DNA of 6,575 nucleotides from an uncultured Alphaproteobacteria bacterium. GTDB lineage: Bacteria > Pseudomonadota > Alphaproteobacteria > Rickettsiales > UBA1997. Below, piece by piece: positions 1-6,575 of the stretch. Location: positions 1 to 6,575 of the forward strand of contig CAILUF010000026.1 of assembly GCA_903837365.1 (NCBI GenBank), in the 5' to 3' direction. Under the pieces are notes generated by a model. The model worked only from the letters and a program-made list of their open reading frames with translations. It ran no database searches and was not told the DNA's origin. Each line of letters opens with the position of its first letter. Within the stretch, counting starts at the first letter, position 1. A program made the position numbers and the translations under genes.

Positions 1-488
1 CGTCCAAAGCCATTTTGCCACAAAGGCAAAGATAATTCAATGGTTGGAATTGCTTGGGTGCTTGAATTTGCAAGTGATGGATTTGGAAATCTACTAGTAT
101 TTAAATTTTTATATTGGCTATTGTTAAGGGTGTAATAAAGATTTGTTTTTAAGCCAATTTCAGAATCATAACTTAAACCAAAACGATTATTTTGAGTATA
201 GATACGATTATAGCTAAAAATAGCTAGAGCTTGATTTTGCTCGATAAAACCACGTTCAGAAGTTGCATAAACTTTAACAGCTGTTACTAATTTTGCTTTC
301 TTTTTTAACAATTCAAAACTTCTGATACTTTCTTGCGAAGCACTGTAGGATAAATTATCACTTTTAACTTGCTGAATATATTCATCATATGTTAAAGCCA
401 TAGATCCTTGACTGATAAGGATTGCTAATAGAAATATACTTAAAAATATACTTGCTTTTAATGCTGAATTTATTGATGATTTGATCAT
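1..488 (-). CDS. TolC-like outer-membrane efflux protein, N-terminal part (runs off left edge)
   Basis: This frame is open from an ATG at 488 down to the window edge (162 full codons), so only the N-terminal part is visible. It begins with a clear Sec signal peptide: Lys3 and Lys11, a hydrophobic core at about residues 13-25, and a likely cleavage site after Ser-Met-Ala31. The mature part starts LTYDEYIQQV, continues with a charged, helix-prone stretch (about 35-70), then alternating strand-like segments (about 85-125). It ends with PTIELSLPLWQNGFG at 148-162. That SLPLWxNGFGR pattern resembles the early strand of TolC/OEP-family proteins, which form trimeric outer-membrane channels for efflux pumps or type I secretion. 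No inner-membrane pump or adaptor gene is visible, so its partner is unknown. There is no Shine-Dalgarno upstream. It is divergent from tilS, with 21 bp between start codons. The signal peptide is solid; the TolC assignment rests on one motif plus overall layout, so another outer-membrane protein is possible. Confidence 0.62.
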   Translation of the reverse strand, partial: MIKSSINSALKASIFLSIFLLAILISQGSMALTYDEYIQQVKSDNLSYSASQESIRSFELLKKKAKLVTAVKVYATSERGFIEQNQALAIFSYNRIYTQNNRFGLSYDSEIGLKTNLYYTLNNSQYKNLNTSRFPNPSLANSSTQAIPTIELSLPLWQNGFG

Positions 489-509
489 GAAAATTTAAAT
501 TTTAATTTA
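489..509. promoter_or_regulatory. Very short divergent intergenic gap with a 14-bp palindrome
   Basis: Only 21 bases separate the two divergent start codons. Positions 490-503 form a perfect palindrome, AAAATTTAAATTTT. Neither gene has a Shine-Dalgarno here. A weak sigma-70-like pair for tilS is TTGATG (473-478) and TAAATT (496-501) with a 17-bp spacer, each 4 of 6 to consensus; its start point would fall almost on the tilS ATG. The gap is too small to hold two promoters, so at least one must lie inside the opposing gene. In DNA this AT-rich a palindrome can arise by chance, so a regulatory role is only a possibility. Confidence 0.3.
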
Positions 510-1637
510 ATGACTGAAATTAATAAAACTTTTGCAAATAAAATTGAAGAGATTTTTTTAAAAATTTCTAATAAGGATGAATTTGAAAAAAATTTTTCTA
601 AAAATTTACTCAGCAAATATTCTAACGAAATTACGCCCAAAAAAATTGCCCCAATTAAAATTGCCACAAGCAAAACTGCCCCAAGCAAAATTGCCACAAT
701 TAAAATTGCCGTAGCAGTTTCAGGAGGTTGCGATTCTCTTGCCTTGCTAATGCTTCTTATCGATTTTTTTTCACAAAATAATCATAAAAAAATTGTTATT
801 TATGCTTTAACAATTGATCATAAAATGCGCAAAAATTCCAGCAGTGAAGCAAGAGATTTACAAAAATTTTTAAAAAATTTTCAAACAAATTTAAAATTGC
901 AACATCGCATTTTAACCATCCCTAAAAATAAAACTCCACAAAGAAATATCGAAGCAAAATTACGTGAACTTCGTTATGAATTATTAATAAATTTTTGTAA
1001 AAAAAATAAAATTCCAGTAATTTTTTTAGGACATCATTTAGGCGATATCGCTGAAAATTTTTTAATTCGTCTACTGCGCGGAAGCTCAATTGAAGGACTG
1101 GCAAGCATTAGCGAAATAAAAGATCTTCAAGAAATTAAATTAATTCGTCCATTATTAAATCTTAACAAACAACAATTAAAAGATTTTTTAATTAGCAAAA
1201 AAATTTCTTGGTTTGAAGATGAAAGTAACAATGACGAAAAATTTTTACGCAATAAAATTAGAAATTTTTTAGCAAGTTTTCCTGAAGAAAAAATTTTGCA
1301 AAATCGTTTAAAAAATACTGGCGATTATTTTTTAAAAATGCGCGAATTTTTTGACGAAAAAACTGCTCAAGAAAAAGCAAGAATATCATTTAAAAACAAG
1401 GACTCAAGCTATGTTATAAATCGCGAGGAATTAAAAAAATTACCCGAAGAAATTGCCTTAAAAATTCTTGCCGAAATTTTAGTTGAAATTAGCAATAAAA
1501 TTTACAAACCGCGTCGTGAAAAATTGCAAAGATTTTTCAATTATTTATGCAATGATCATGAATTAAAACCTCGCAACTTTTACAATTGTATGTTAAAAAA
1601 AATTAATGCCCATGAAGTTTTAATTTATCACCAATAG
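510..1637 (+). CDS. tilS: tRNA(Ile)-lysidine synthetase TilS, short form with a repeat-built N-terminal extension
   Basis: TilS uses ATP and lysine to turn the wobble cytidine of tRNA-Ile(CAU) into lysidine, so that the tRNA reads AUA and is charged with isoleucine; it is cytoplasmic and normally essential. The 375-residue protein shows the family motifs in order: PP-loop SGGCDS (71-76), TIDHKMR (101-107), EAKLRELRY (148-156), GHHLGDIAENFLIRLLRGSS (174-193) and DESNNDEKFLRNKIR (237-251). The usual HHLDD is HHLGD here (Gly178). The chain after the PP-loop is about 305 residues, roughly 100 shorter than in E. coli TilS, so the distal C-terminal domain is reduced or absent, as in other short TilS proteins. 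About 45-50 extra residues precede the PP-loop and include five KIAxx repeats. No in-frame ATG, GTG or TTG lies between 510 and the PP-loop, so 510 is the only usual start that keeps it. There is no clear Shine-Dalgarno. Sampled stretches are more AT-rich than gyrA. Confidence 0.93.
   Translation: MTEINKTFANKIEEIFLKISNKDEFEKNFSKNLLSKYSNEITPKKIAPIKIATSKTAPSKIATIKIAVAVSGGCDSLALLMLLIDFFSQNNHKKIVIYALTIDHKMRKNSSSEARDLQKFLKNFQTNLKLQHRILTIPKNKTPQRNIEAKLRELRYELLINFCKKNKIPVIFLGHHLGDIAENFLIRLLRGSSIEGLASISEIKDLQEIKLIRPLLNLNKQQLKDFLISKKISWFEDESNNDEKFLRNKIRNFLASFPEEKILQNRLKNTGDYFLKMREFFDEKTAQEKARISFKNKDSSYVINREELKKLPEEIALKILAEILVEISNKIYKPRREKLQRFFNYLCNDHELKPRNFYNCMLKKINAHEVLIYHQ
642..710 (+). repeat. In-frame 15-bp tandem repeat inside tilS
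   Basis: Four full 15-bp units lie at 642-656, 657-671, 672-686 and 687-701, followed by a fifth core (AAAATTGCC, 702-710). Each unit starts AAAATTGCC or AAAACTGCC and ends CCAATT, ACAAGC, CCAAGC or ACAATT. They encode KIAPI, KIATS, KTAPS, KIATI and then KIAVAVSGG, in which the last unit runs straight into the first strand and PP-loop of TilS. Unit length is a multiple of three, so copy-number change would not shift the frame. Confidence 0.9.
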
Positions 1638-1669
1638 TTTTTAAAAGAAAATTTATAAATTCAAAAATT

Positions 1670-1696
1670 TTATTGATTTAGAAATAAAATCAATAA
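1670..1696 (+). terminator. Possible weak terminator hairpin after tilS
   Basis: A perfect 10-bp inverted repeat, TTATTGATTT (1670-1679) and AAATCAATAA (1687-1696), with a 7-base loop, starts 33 bases after the tilS stop. Only one pair is G-C and just TTT follows, so it would be a weak intrinsic terminator at best. It could instead be a chance AT-rich hairpin or an mRNA 3'-end structure. Confidence 0.3.
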
Positions 1697-1828
1697 TTTG
1701 CCAATAAATTTACAAATCTGATTTTTACGATATTTTTTTATTATAAATTTTCCCTTAAAAACACCCCCGACATTTTGTTTTGTTGATTATTTTAAAATAT
1801 TTAATTTTTGCACTTGCAACCTAAAAGC

Positions 1829-1832
1829 AGGA
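1829..1832 (+). promoter_or_regulatory. Shine-Dalgarno AGGA supporting the TTG start of gyrA
   Basis: AGGA, within GCAGGACT, ends 7 bases before the TTG at 1840, which is near-ideal spacing. The competing ATG at 1891 is preceded only by AT-rich sequence with no Shine-Dalgarno. This is the only good ribosome-binding site before any of the four start codons in the window. Confidence 0.55.
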
Positions 1833-1839
1833 CTTTATT

Positions 1840-4809
1840 TTGAATAGGTCAAATTTTAAAAAGAAAATAGATAATCAATTAAACAAAAAAATGTCTGAAA
1901 AAAATAACTCTTCAAATAATTTACCAACTGAAAACACTTCTGAACTGGATAATTCCTTGGCCAATAAAACGGCACTAAATCCTTCGGCAATAATTCCTGC
2001 TACTGGTCGAGATATTCAATCAGTATCATTGGTTGGGGAAATGCGTAAATCTTATCTCGATTACGCAATGAGTGTGATTGTTGCGCGAGCAATTCCTGAT
2101 GCTTGTGATGGCTTAAAACCAGTTCATCGTCGTATACTTTTTGCAATGTATGAAGGTAATTACGACTACAATAAAGCTTTCAAAAAATCGGCAAGAATTG
2201 TTGGTGAAGTTATGGGTAAATACCATCCCCATGGCGATGCCGCGATCTACGAATCATTGGTGAGAATGGCGCAGGATTTTTCAATGCGCGTTCCCTTAAT
2301 TGATGGGCAAGGTAATTTCGGATCAATCGATGATGATCCTCCTGCTGCAATGCGTTATACCGAATCGCGATTAGAAAAAATTTCGCACACCATGCTTGAT
2401 GAGCTCGACAAAGACACCGTTGACTTCATGCCCAATTACGATGGCAATGAAAAAGAACCGCGCGTTTTACCGGCACGCTTTCCAAACCTTCTAGCTAATG
2501 GTTCGGGTGGAATTGCTGTTGGTATGGCTACCAACATTCCTCCGCATAATCTTGGCGAAGTTATCGATCTTTGTATGGCCTATATCGACAACAATGACAT
2601 CACCATCGAAGAAGCAATTAAAATTGTTCCGGGACCGGATTTTCCAACTGGTGGAATTATTCTCGGTCGTCAAGGTCATGACAACGCAGCGCGCACCGGT
2701 AGAGGTTCCGTTGTGATGCGTGGACGTCATAAAATTGAAAAAAAATCAAACAATAAAAACGCCATCATCATCACCGAAATTCCTTACCAAGTCAACAAAG
2801 CCAAGCTTGTAGAAAAAATTGCCGAATTAGTAAAAGATAAAAGAATCGAAGGTATTACCGATTTGCGTGACGAATCGGATCGCGATGGAATCCGCGTCGT
2901 AATTGAATTGCGTAAGGACGCAATGGAAGAAGTTATTATCAATCAACTTTACAGCTTCACAGAATTGCAATGTAATTTCAGCGTTAACATGTTAGCTCTT
3001 AACCATGGTCAACCGCAATTGTTAAACCTGTTACAAGTTATTCGCATTTTCGTGGAATTCCGTTTTGATGTTACAACGCGAAGAATCAATTTCCTTCTCA
3101 ATAAAGCTCGCGACAAAACTCACATTTTAATTGGATTAGCTGTTGCCGTTGCGAATATTGATGAAATTGTCGAATTAATAAAAAGCTCAAAAGATGTGGC
3201 GCAAGCCAAAGAAAGATTGCTTGCCAAAGCTTGGCCAGTAGGCTTAGTTGAAACAATCATTAAGCTCGTTCAAGATAAAGGAAATATCGTCAAAGATCAA
3301 AAATTTTATTTCACCGAAGCGCAAGCCAAGGCAATTCTTGAAATGCGTTTAGCAAGATTGACTGGCTTAGAAATGGATAAAATCAGTGAGGAATTAAAAG
3401 TTCTCGCTGTTGAAATTTCTGGCTATCTTGATCTTCTTGCCGATCGTAAAAAAATGGTTACACTTGTTAAAAAAGAATTAATTGAAGTTAAAGAAGAATT
3501 TGCTACTCCTCGTAAATCATCAATCGAAGACTCAGAATTTGAAGTTGATATTGAAGACCTAATTCCCAAAGAAGAAATGGTCGTTGTTGCAACGATGAAT
3601 GGTTATATCAAACGCGTTGCTTTATCAGCTTATCGTGCTCAACGCCGTGGTGGAAAGGGTCGAAGCGCTATGGATGTTCGTGATGAAGATATCGCCACTG
3701 ATATTTTTGCAACCAACACGCACACGCCAATTTTATTTTTCTCCAATAAAGGTAAATGCTATAAACTTAAAACCTATAAATTACCACTTGGCAATCCGCA
3801 AGCTCGTGGACGTGCTTTGGTAAATTTATTGCCACTCGAAAATAACGAGAAAATCAGCACTATTCTTGCCTTACCTGAAAATGAAGAAAGCTGGAAAGAT
3901 TTGAGTATTGTTTTTGCAACTTCTAATGGCGATATTAGACGCAACTCGATGGATCAATTTGTCGATATCAGATCAAGCGGTAAAATTGCTATGAAACTCG
4001 AAGGCGAGGAAGCCTTGGTTGGCGTAGCTTTATGCACTCCGAAAGATGATATTTTATTATCAACTAAAGATGGTAAATGCATTCGTTTTCCGGTAGAAAA
4101 ATTAAGAGTTTTCCAAAGTCGAAACTCAACTGGTGTTCGCGGAATTAAACTCGAAGCGAGCAATAAAGTTATCGCATTATCGATTATCAAACATGCTGGC
4201 GAAGATTCCGAAATCAAAGAAAAATATTTGAAAATTGATTTAGAGCAACGCCTTGCTTTACGCGAAGCCTTGATTCATAACAAAAAACTTCTTGAAAATC
4301 CCAGCGATGATTTATTAATTCAACCACTGGCAATTCCTCAAATCACTGGCGCGCAACTCGATCAAAAAATTATCGAAGCAATGGCAATTGATGAGGAATT
4401 TATTTTAACTATCACCGAGAATGGTTTTGGTAAACGCTCTTCAGCTTACGAATATCGAATCACTAATCGTGGTGGATCAGGAATTACCAACATCGTCACT
4501 TCGAAGAGAAATGGTTTAGTCGTGGCAAGTTTCCCTGTGGAAAGTAAAGATCACATCATGATCATTACCAATAAAGGCACATTGATTCGCACCGAAATTG
4601 GCTCGGTAAGAATTACGGGTCGCAACACTCAAGGCGTAACTTTAATTAAAACTAAAGACGAAACCGTAGTTTCCGTTGCGCGTATTGCCCATACCGGAAA
4701 TAAAGAAGTTGACGAAGCTGAAACTGGCGAAGATAATACTGATAATTCTGAAAAATCTGAATCAGCAGAAACTTCACAATCTTCAGACTCTTCATTAGAT
4801 AATGGTTAA
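1840..4809 (+). CDS. gyrA: DNA gyrase subunit A
   Basis: GyrA is the DNA-breaking subunit of the A2B2 gyrase, which adds negative supercoils using ATP hydrolysed by GyrB. Of 989 residues, the conserved core begins near 60 ([25 protein letters not shown]). The catalytic pair is Arg172-Tyr173 in AAMRYTE; Tyr173 matches E. coli Tyr122, an offset of 51. The GyrA box QRRGGKG at 601-607 separates it from ParC, and beta-propeller repeats follow to about 950. An insertion at about 785-850, before [22 protein letters not shown], is typical of alphaproteobacterial GyrA. A Ser/Glu/Asp-rich tail covers about 951-989. The quinolone region reads [11 protein letters not shown], so E. coli Ser83 and Asp87 correspond to Ala134 and Glu138. 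Cys89 stands where most GyrA have Arg (E. coli Arg38). The TTG start is chosen for its Shine-Dalgarno; ATG 1891 (codon 18) is the alternative. Either way the first 40-55 residues are low-complexity and Asn/Lys/Ser-rich. No gyrB is nearby. Confidence 0.97.
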   Translation: MNRSNFKKKIDNQLNKKMSEKNNSSNNLPTENTSELDNSLANKTALNPSAIIPATGRDIQSVSLVGEMRKSYLDYAMSVIVARAIPDACDGLKPVHRRILFAMYEGNYDYNKAFKKSARIVGEVMGKYHPHGDAAIYESLVRMAQDFSMRVPLIDGQGNFGSIDDDPPAAMRYTESRLEKISHTMLDELDKDTVDFMPNYDGNEKEPRVLPARFPNLLANGSGGIAVGMATNIPPHNLGEVIDLCMAYIDNNDITIEEAIKIVPGPDFPTGGIILGRQGHDNAARTGRGSVVMRGRHKIEKKSNNKNAIIITEIPYQVNKAKLVEKIAELVKDKRIEGITDLRDESDRDGIRVVIELRKDAMEEVIINQLYSFTELQCNFSVNMLALNHGQPQLLNLLQVIRIFVEFRFDVTTRRINFLLNKARDKTHILIGLAVAVANIDEIVELIKSSKDVAQAKERLLAKAWPVGLVETIIKLVQDKGNIVKDQKFYFTEAQAKAILEMRLARLTGLEMDKISEELKVLAVEISGYLDLLADRKKMVTLVKKELIEVKEEFATPRKSSIEDSEFEVDIEDLIPKEEMVVVATMNGYIKRVALSAYRAQRRGGKGRSAMDVRDEDIATDIFATNTHTPILFFSNKGKCYKLKTYKLPLGNPQARGRALVNLLPLENNEKISTILALPENEESWKDLSIVFATSNGDIRRNSMDQFVDIRSSGKIAMKLEGEEALVGVALCTPKDDILLSTKDGKCIRFPVEKLRVFQSRNSTGVRGIKLEASNKVIALSIIKHAGEDSEIKEKYLKIDLEQRLALREALIHNKKLLENPSDDLLIQPLAIPQITGAQLDQKIIEAMAIDEEFILTITENGFGKRSSAYEYRITNRGGSGITNIVTSKRNGLVVASFPVESKDHIMIITNKGTLIRTEIGSVRITGRNTQGVTLIKTKDETVVSVARIAHTGNKEVDEAETGEDNTDNSEKSESAETSQSSDSSLDNG

Positions 4810-4897
4810 ATATTTTAGTTTATTTAGTTTAAATATTTACAGTTTAAACAAATTAGCTAAAAACTAATGCCTTTAAAGAATTTATAATAAAATTGTT
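4810..4897. other. gyrA-gatB intergenic gap with a -10-like box
   Basis: These 88 bases are almost pure A/T. They contain an exact tandem copy of TTTAGTTTA (4814-4822 and 4823-4831) and an all-A/T 9-bp inverted repeat (4807-4815 with 4831-4839) too weak to call a terminator. A perfect TATAAT lies at 4883-4888, nine bases before the gatB ATG, but no -35 box is visible 16-18 bases upstream. If used, it would give an almost leaderless gatB transcript, which would fit the missing Shine-Dalgarno. Read-through from gyrA is equally possible. Confidence 0.35.
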
Positions 4898-6361
4898 ATG
4901 TCTTATTTACTTCAAGGAAAAAACAATAATACTTACGAAGTTGTAATTGGTTGCGAAATTCACGCCCAAATCGCTTCCAATTCAAAACTTTTTTCACGCA
5001 GTTCAACAACCTTCGGATCAGAGCAAAATTCACAAGTTTCACTGGTTGACTGCGCAATGCCGGGAACCCTTCCAACTCTTAACGCCAAATGCGTTGAGCA
5101 AGCCGTTAAAACAGGGCTTGGCATTAACGCTAAAATTAATCTTGAATCTATTTTTGATCGCAAAAATTATTTTTATCCCGATCTTCCGCAAGGCTATCAA
5201 ATCTCCCAATTTAGCCATCCAATTGTTGGCGAAGGAGCAGTTGAAATTGAATTAGAAAATGGCGAAAAAAAAACCATCAATATCGAAAGAATTCATCTTG
5301 AACAAGATGCTGGAAAATCTATTCACGATCAACATCCAACTTTATCGTTAATCGATCTCAATCGCAGTGGCGTTGGCTTGATGGAAATAGTTTCTAAGCC
5401 CGATATGAGTTCACCATTTGAAGCTTCGCAATATGTTAAAACGATTCGCGCAATTATGCGCAGTCTTGGCACTTGCGATGGCGATATGGAAAAAGGCAAT
5501 CTGCGCTGCGATGCCAATATCTCAGTTCGCTTAGTTGGCGAATCAAAACTTGGAACGCGCTGTGAAATAAAAAATCTCAACTCAATGCGCAATATTTCTC
5601 GCGCCATTGAATTTGAAGCAAAACGGCAAATCGAACTTATTGAAAATGGTTCAGCAGTTCAACAAGAAACTCGCCTTTTCGATGCCATCACTGGCGAAAC
5701 TAGAACCATGCGCTCCAAGGAAGATGCCATGGATTATCGTTATTTCCCCGATCCCGATTTGCCTCCACTAATTCTCACTCAAGAATTTGTCGATAATATC
5801 AAAAAAAGTTTAAATGAACTTCCGCAAGCTCGCAAAAAACGCTATGTTGAAGAATTATTAATTGCCGAATATGATGCCTCAGTCATCACTGCTGATGAAC
5901 AAACAATTGCTTATTTCGAAGAATTAATAAAAAAACATGAAGCAAAATTATGCGTCACTTGGCTTACAGTAGAGCTATTTGGTCGCATGAATAAACTTTC
6001 GCTTAATTTTGAAAATCTCAAAGTCAAAGCCAGCGATTTAATCAATTTACTCGATCTAATTAAAAGTGGCGAAATCTCTGGAAAAATTGCCAAAGACGTT
6101 TTGGATATCATGATTGAAACTGGCGATTCAGCATCTCAAATCGTTGAAAGCAAAGGCTTAAAACAAGTTTCAGATATTGGTGCTTTAGAAAAAATTATCC
6201 AAGAAGTTCTAAAAAATAATCCCGAAAATCTTGCCAAATATCAAGCAGGCGATGAAAAATTATTTGGTTTTTTTGTTGGCCAAATTATGAAGCAAAGCAA
6301 GGGCCAAGCCAATCCCCAACTAGTTAACAAAATATTAAAAGAAAAATTTTTAGTAAAATAA
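4898..6361 (+). CDS. gatB: Aspartyl/glutamyl-tRNA(Asn/Gln) amidotransferase subunit B
   Basis: GatB is the kinase and tRNA-binding subunit of GatCAB. It activates the side chain of Glu-tRNA(Gln) and/or Asp-tRNA(Asn) with ATP, and GatA delivers ammonia to form Gln-tRNA or Asn-tRNA. The length, 487 residues, is normal for the family. The N-terminal motif is [10 protein letters not shown] (16-25), followed by MPGTLPTLN (54-62) and the hallmark [18 protein letters not shown] (87-104). Next come [17 protein letters not shown] (153-169), DANISVR (205-211), [13 protein letters not shown] (219-231) and the ETR...[20 protein letters not shown] block (257-290). The C-terminal part is helical and YqeY-like and ends about [20 protein letters not shown] (461-480), as expected. 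Gly160 occupies the position that is usually Pro, or Ala in the alphaproteobacterial versions I recall. gatA and gatC, often adjacent, are not in this window. There is no Shine-Dalgarno. A run of nine A (5265-5273) lies in the gene, but the frame is intact. Confidence 0.97.
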   Translation: MSYLLQGKNNNTYEVVIGCEIHAQIASNSKLFSRSSTTFGSEQNSQVSLVDCAMPGTLPTLNAKCVEQAVKTGLGINAKINLESIFDRKNYFYPDLPQGYQISQFSHPIVGEGAVEIELENGEKKTINIERIHLEQDAGKSIHDQHPTLSLIDLNRSGVGLMEIVSKPDMSSPFEASQYVKTIRAIMRSLGTCDGDMEKGNLRCDANISVRLVGESKLGTRCEIKNLNSMRNISRAIEFEAKRQIELIENGSAVQQETRLFDAITGETRTMRSKEDAMDYRYFPDPDLPPLILTQEFVDNIKKSLNELPQARKKRYVEELLIAEYDASVITADEQTIAYFEELIKKHEAKLCVTWLTVELFGRMNKLSLNFENLKVKASDLINLLDLIKSGEISGKIAKDVLDIMIETGDSASQIVESKGLKQVSDIGALEKIIQEVLKNNPENLAKYQAGDEKLFGFFVGQIMKQSKGQANPQLVNKILKEKFLVK

Positions 6362-6504
6362 CCACCCCTTACATTCCTTACGCCCCTACAAATTTGCACA
6401 AGCTCGATAAACCCTCAGCCTCTAGCCCCCCCCTTGAGCTTACATCCCTACATTTAGTAAAAACACTCATCAAACTTACGGACTTCATCACTCCCCCCTT
6501 GAGG
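6362..6504. other. C-rich, G-poor non-coding tail after gatB with short direct repeats
   Basis: Base use changes abruptly after the gatB stop. In my count of 6361-6504 there are about 56 C and 13-14 G on the plus strand. An 8-C run lies at 6426-6433. CCCCCCTTGAG occurs twice (6428-6438 and 6493-6503), and related CTTACATTCCTTAC and CTTACATCCCTACA stretches lie at 6368-6381 and 6439-6452. No convincing gene is visible. It may be a 3' untranslated region, a decayed repeat element, or the region downstream of a minus-strand gene lying to the right. Confidence 0.5.
6428..6503 (+). repeat. 11-bp direct repeat pair CCCCCCTTGAG
   Basis: The two exact copies are at 6428-6438 and 6493-6503, with start points 65 bp apart. 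The second is followed by GG and so forms a small CCC-TTGA-GGG dyad directly before the terminator arm. The exact match in a region otherwise short of G makes chance less likely but does not exclude it. Confidence 0.6.
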
Positions 6505-6553
6505 GCTCTTCGCGTTCAAAAAAAAGCCTAAACGGCTTTTTTTAGCGAAGAGC
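6505..6553. terminator. Intrinsic terminator nested in a second inverted repeat
   Basis: The inner hairpin pairs seven A plus GCC (6519-6528) with GGC plus seven T (6534-6543) around the loop TAAAC, the classic A-tract/stem/T-tract form that can stop transcription from either side. It is enclosed by a second perfect 9-bp inverted repeat, GCTCTTCGC (6505-6513) and GCGAAGAGC (6545-6553), with unpaired bases GTTCA on the left and A on the right. It would end the gatB transcript and could also end a minus-strand gene entering from the right. The inner part is a confident call; the role of the outer arms is unknown. Confidence 0.82.
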
Positions 6554-6575
6554 GGGATTAGGAGCGGATGCGACG

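Larger units (their letters stand above)
1638..1839. other. AT-rich tilS-gyrA intergenic region, likely holding the gyrA promoter
   Basis: These 202 bases contain no convincing gene or RNA. They hold a weak hairpin after tilS and a Shine-Dalgarno just before gyrA, which are listed separately. A possible but poor sigma-70 promoter is TTGTTT at 1775-1780 with TATTTA at 1798-1803 (17-bp spacer). Chance matches are common in such AT-rich DNA. The gap is long enough for gyrA to have its own promoter. Confidence 0.4.

Noticed and set aside
485..697. Minus-strand open frame encoding a hydrophobic, membrane-like 70-residue peptide
   Set aside because: It is the antisense of the tilS repeat; AAAATTGCC repeats read backwards give Ala/Ile/Leu-rich codons. 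It overlaps both real starts and has no independent support.
2491..2730. Overlapping open frames on both strands inside gyrA, and similar ones inside gatB
   Set aside because: They overlap strongly conserved coding sequence in other frames and show no family motifs, signal sequences or ribosome-binding sites.
1840..4809. Topoisomerase IV subunit A (ParC) as an alternative to GyrA
   Set aside because: The intact GyrA box QRRGGKG and a full set of propeller repeats favour gyrase.
4843..4867. GTTTAAAC palindrome and TTAG-CTAA inverted repeat before gatB
   Set aside because: They are very short and expected by chance in nearly pure A/T sequence.
6454..6573. Minus-strand open frame of 39 codons from the right edge, containing KKSRLGFFLNAKSPQGG
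   Set aside because: It runs straight through the terminator hairpin and the C-rich tract, so its sequence reflects those structures. A real minus-strand gene may still end near 6558 or 6542, where two other frames reach stops, but too little is visible to call it.
6362..6575. tRNA, small RNA gene or CRISPR array in the right-hand tail
   Set aside because: No cloverleaf pairing or T-loop motif is recognisable, and the repeats are too few and irregular for CRISPR.

Overview
The window looks like ordinary chromosomal DNA from an AT-rich, Gram-negative alphaproteobacterium, possibly a reduced or host-associated lineage. Three things support this. GyrA carries the insertion late in its C-terminal propeller that I associate with alphaproteobacterial gyrases, placed before an EEFILT...[13 protein letters not shown] stretch. 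GatB carries the alpha-like [14 protein letters not shown] signature. A secreted TolC-like outer-membrane protein implies two membranes. The genus cannot be fixed from the sequence alone.

Layout from left to right. Positions 488 to 1 (minus strand) hold the start of a TolC-like outer-membrane protein that runs off the left edge. A 21-bp gap (489-509) with a 14-bp perfect palindrome separates it from the divergent tilS (510-1637), the tRNA-Ile lysidine synthetase. tilS has an unusual N-terminal extension built from an in-frame 15-bp tandem repeat. A 202-bp AT-rich gap follows, with a weak hairpin and a good Shine-Dalgarno sequence. Then comes gyrA (1840-4809, DNA gyrase subunit A, probable TTG start), an 88-bp gap, and gatB (4898-6361, amidotransferase subunit B). 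The last 214 bp are non-coding. They are strongly C-rich on the plus strand, carry short direct repeats, and end in a clear intrinsic terminator nested inside a second inverted repeat.

Functionally, tilS and gatB both secure translation fidelity: tilS modifies the wobble base of tRNA-Ile(CAU), and gatB helps make Gln-tRNA and/or Asn-tRNA. gyrA supplies negative supercoiling. All three are housekeeping genes on the plus strand, but the gaps between them mean a single operon is not demonstrated.

I found no undescribed multi-gene system, mobile element, CRISPR array or RNA gene. The points most worth a second look are the TilS repeat that seems to copy its own P-loop strand, the non-canonical residues in the quinolone region of GyrA, the altered HHLDD motif of TilS, and the nested hairpin in the C-rich tail.
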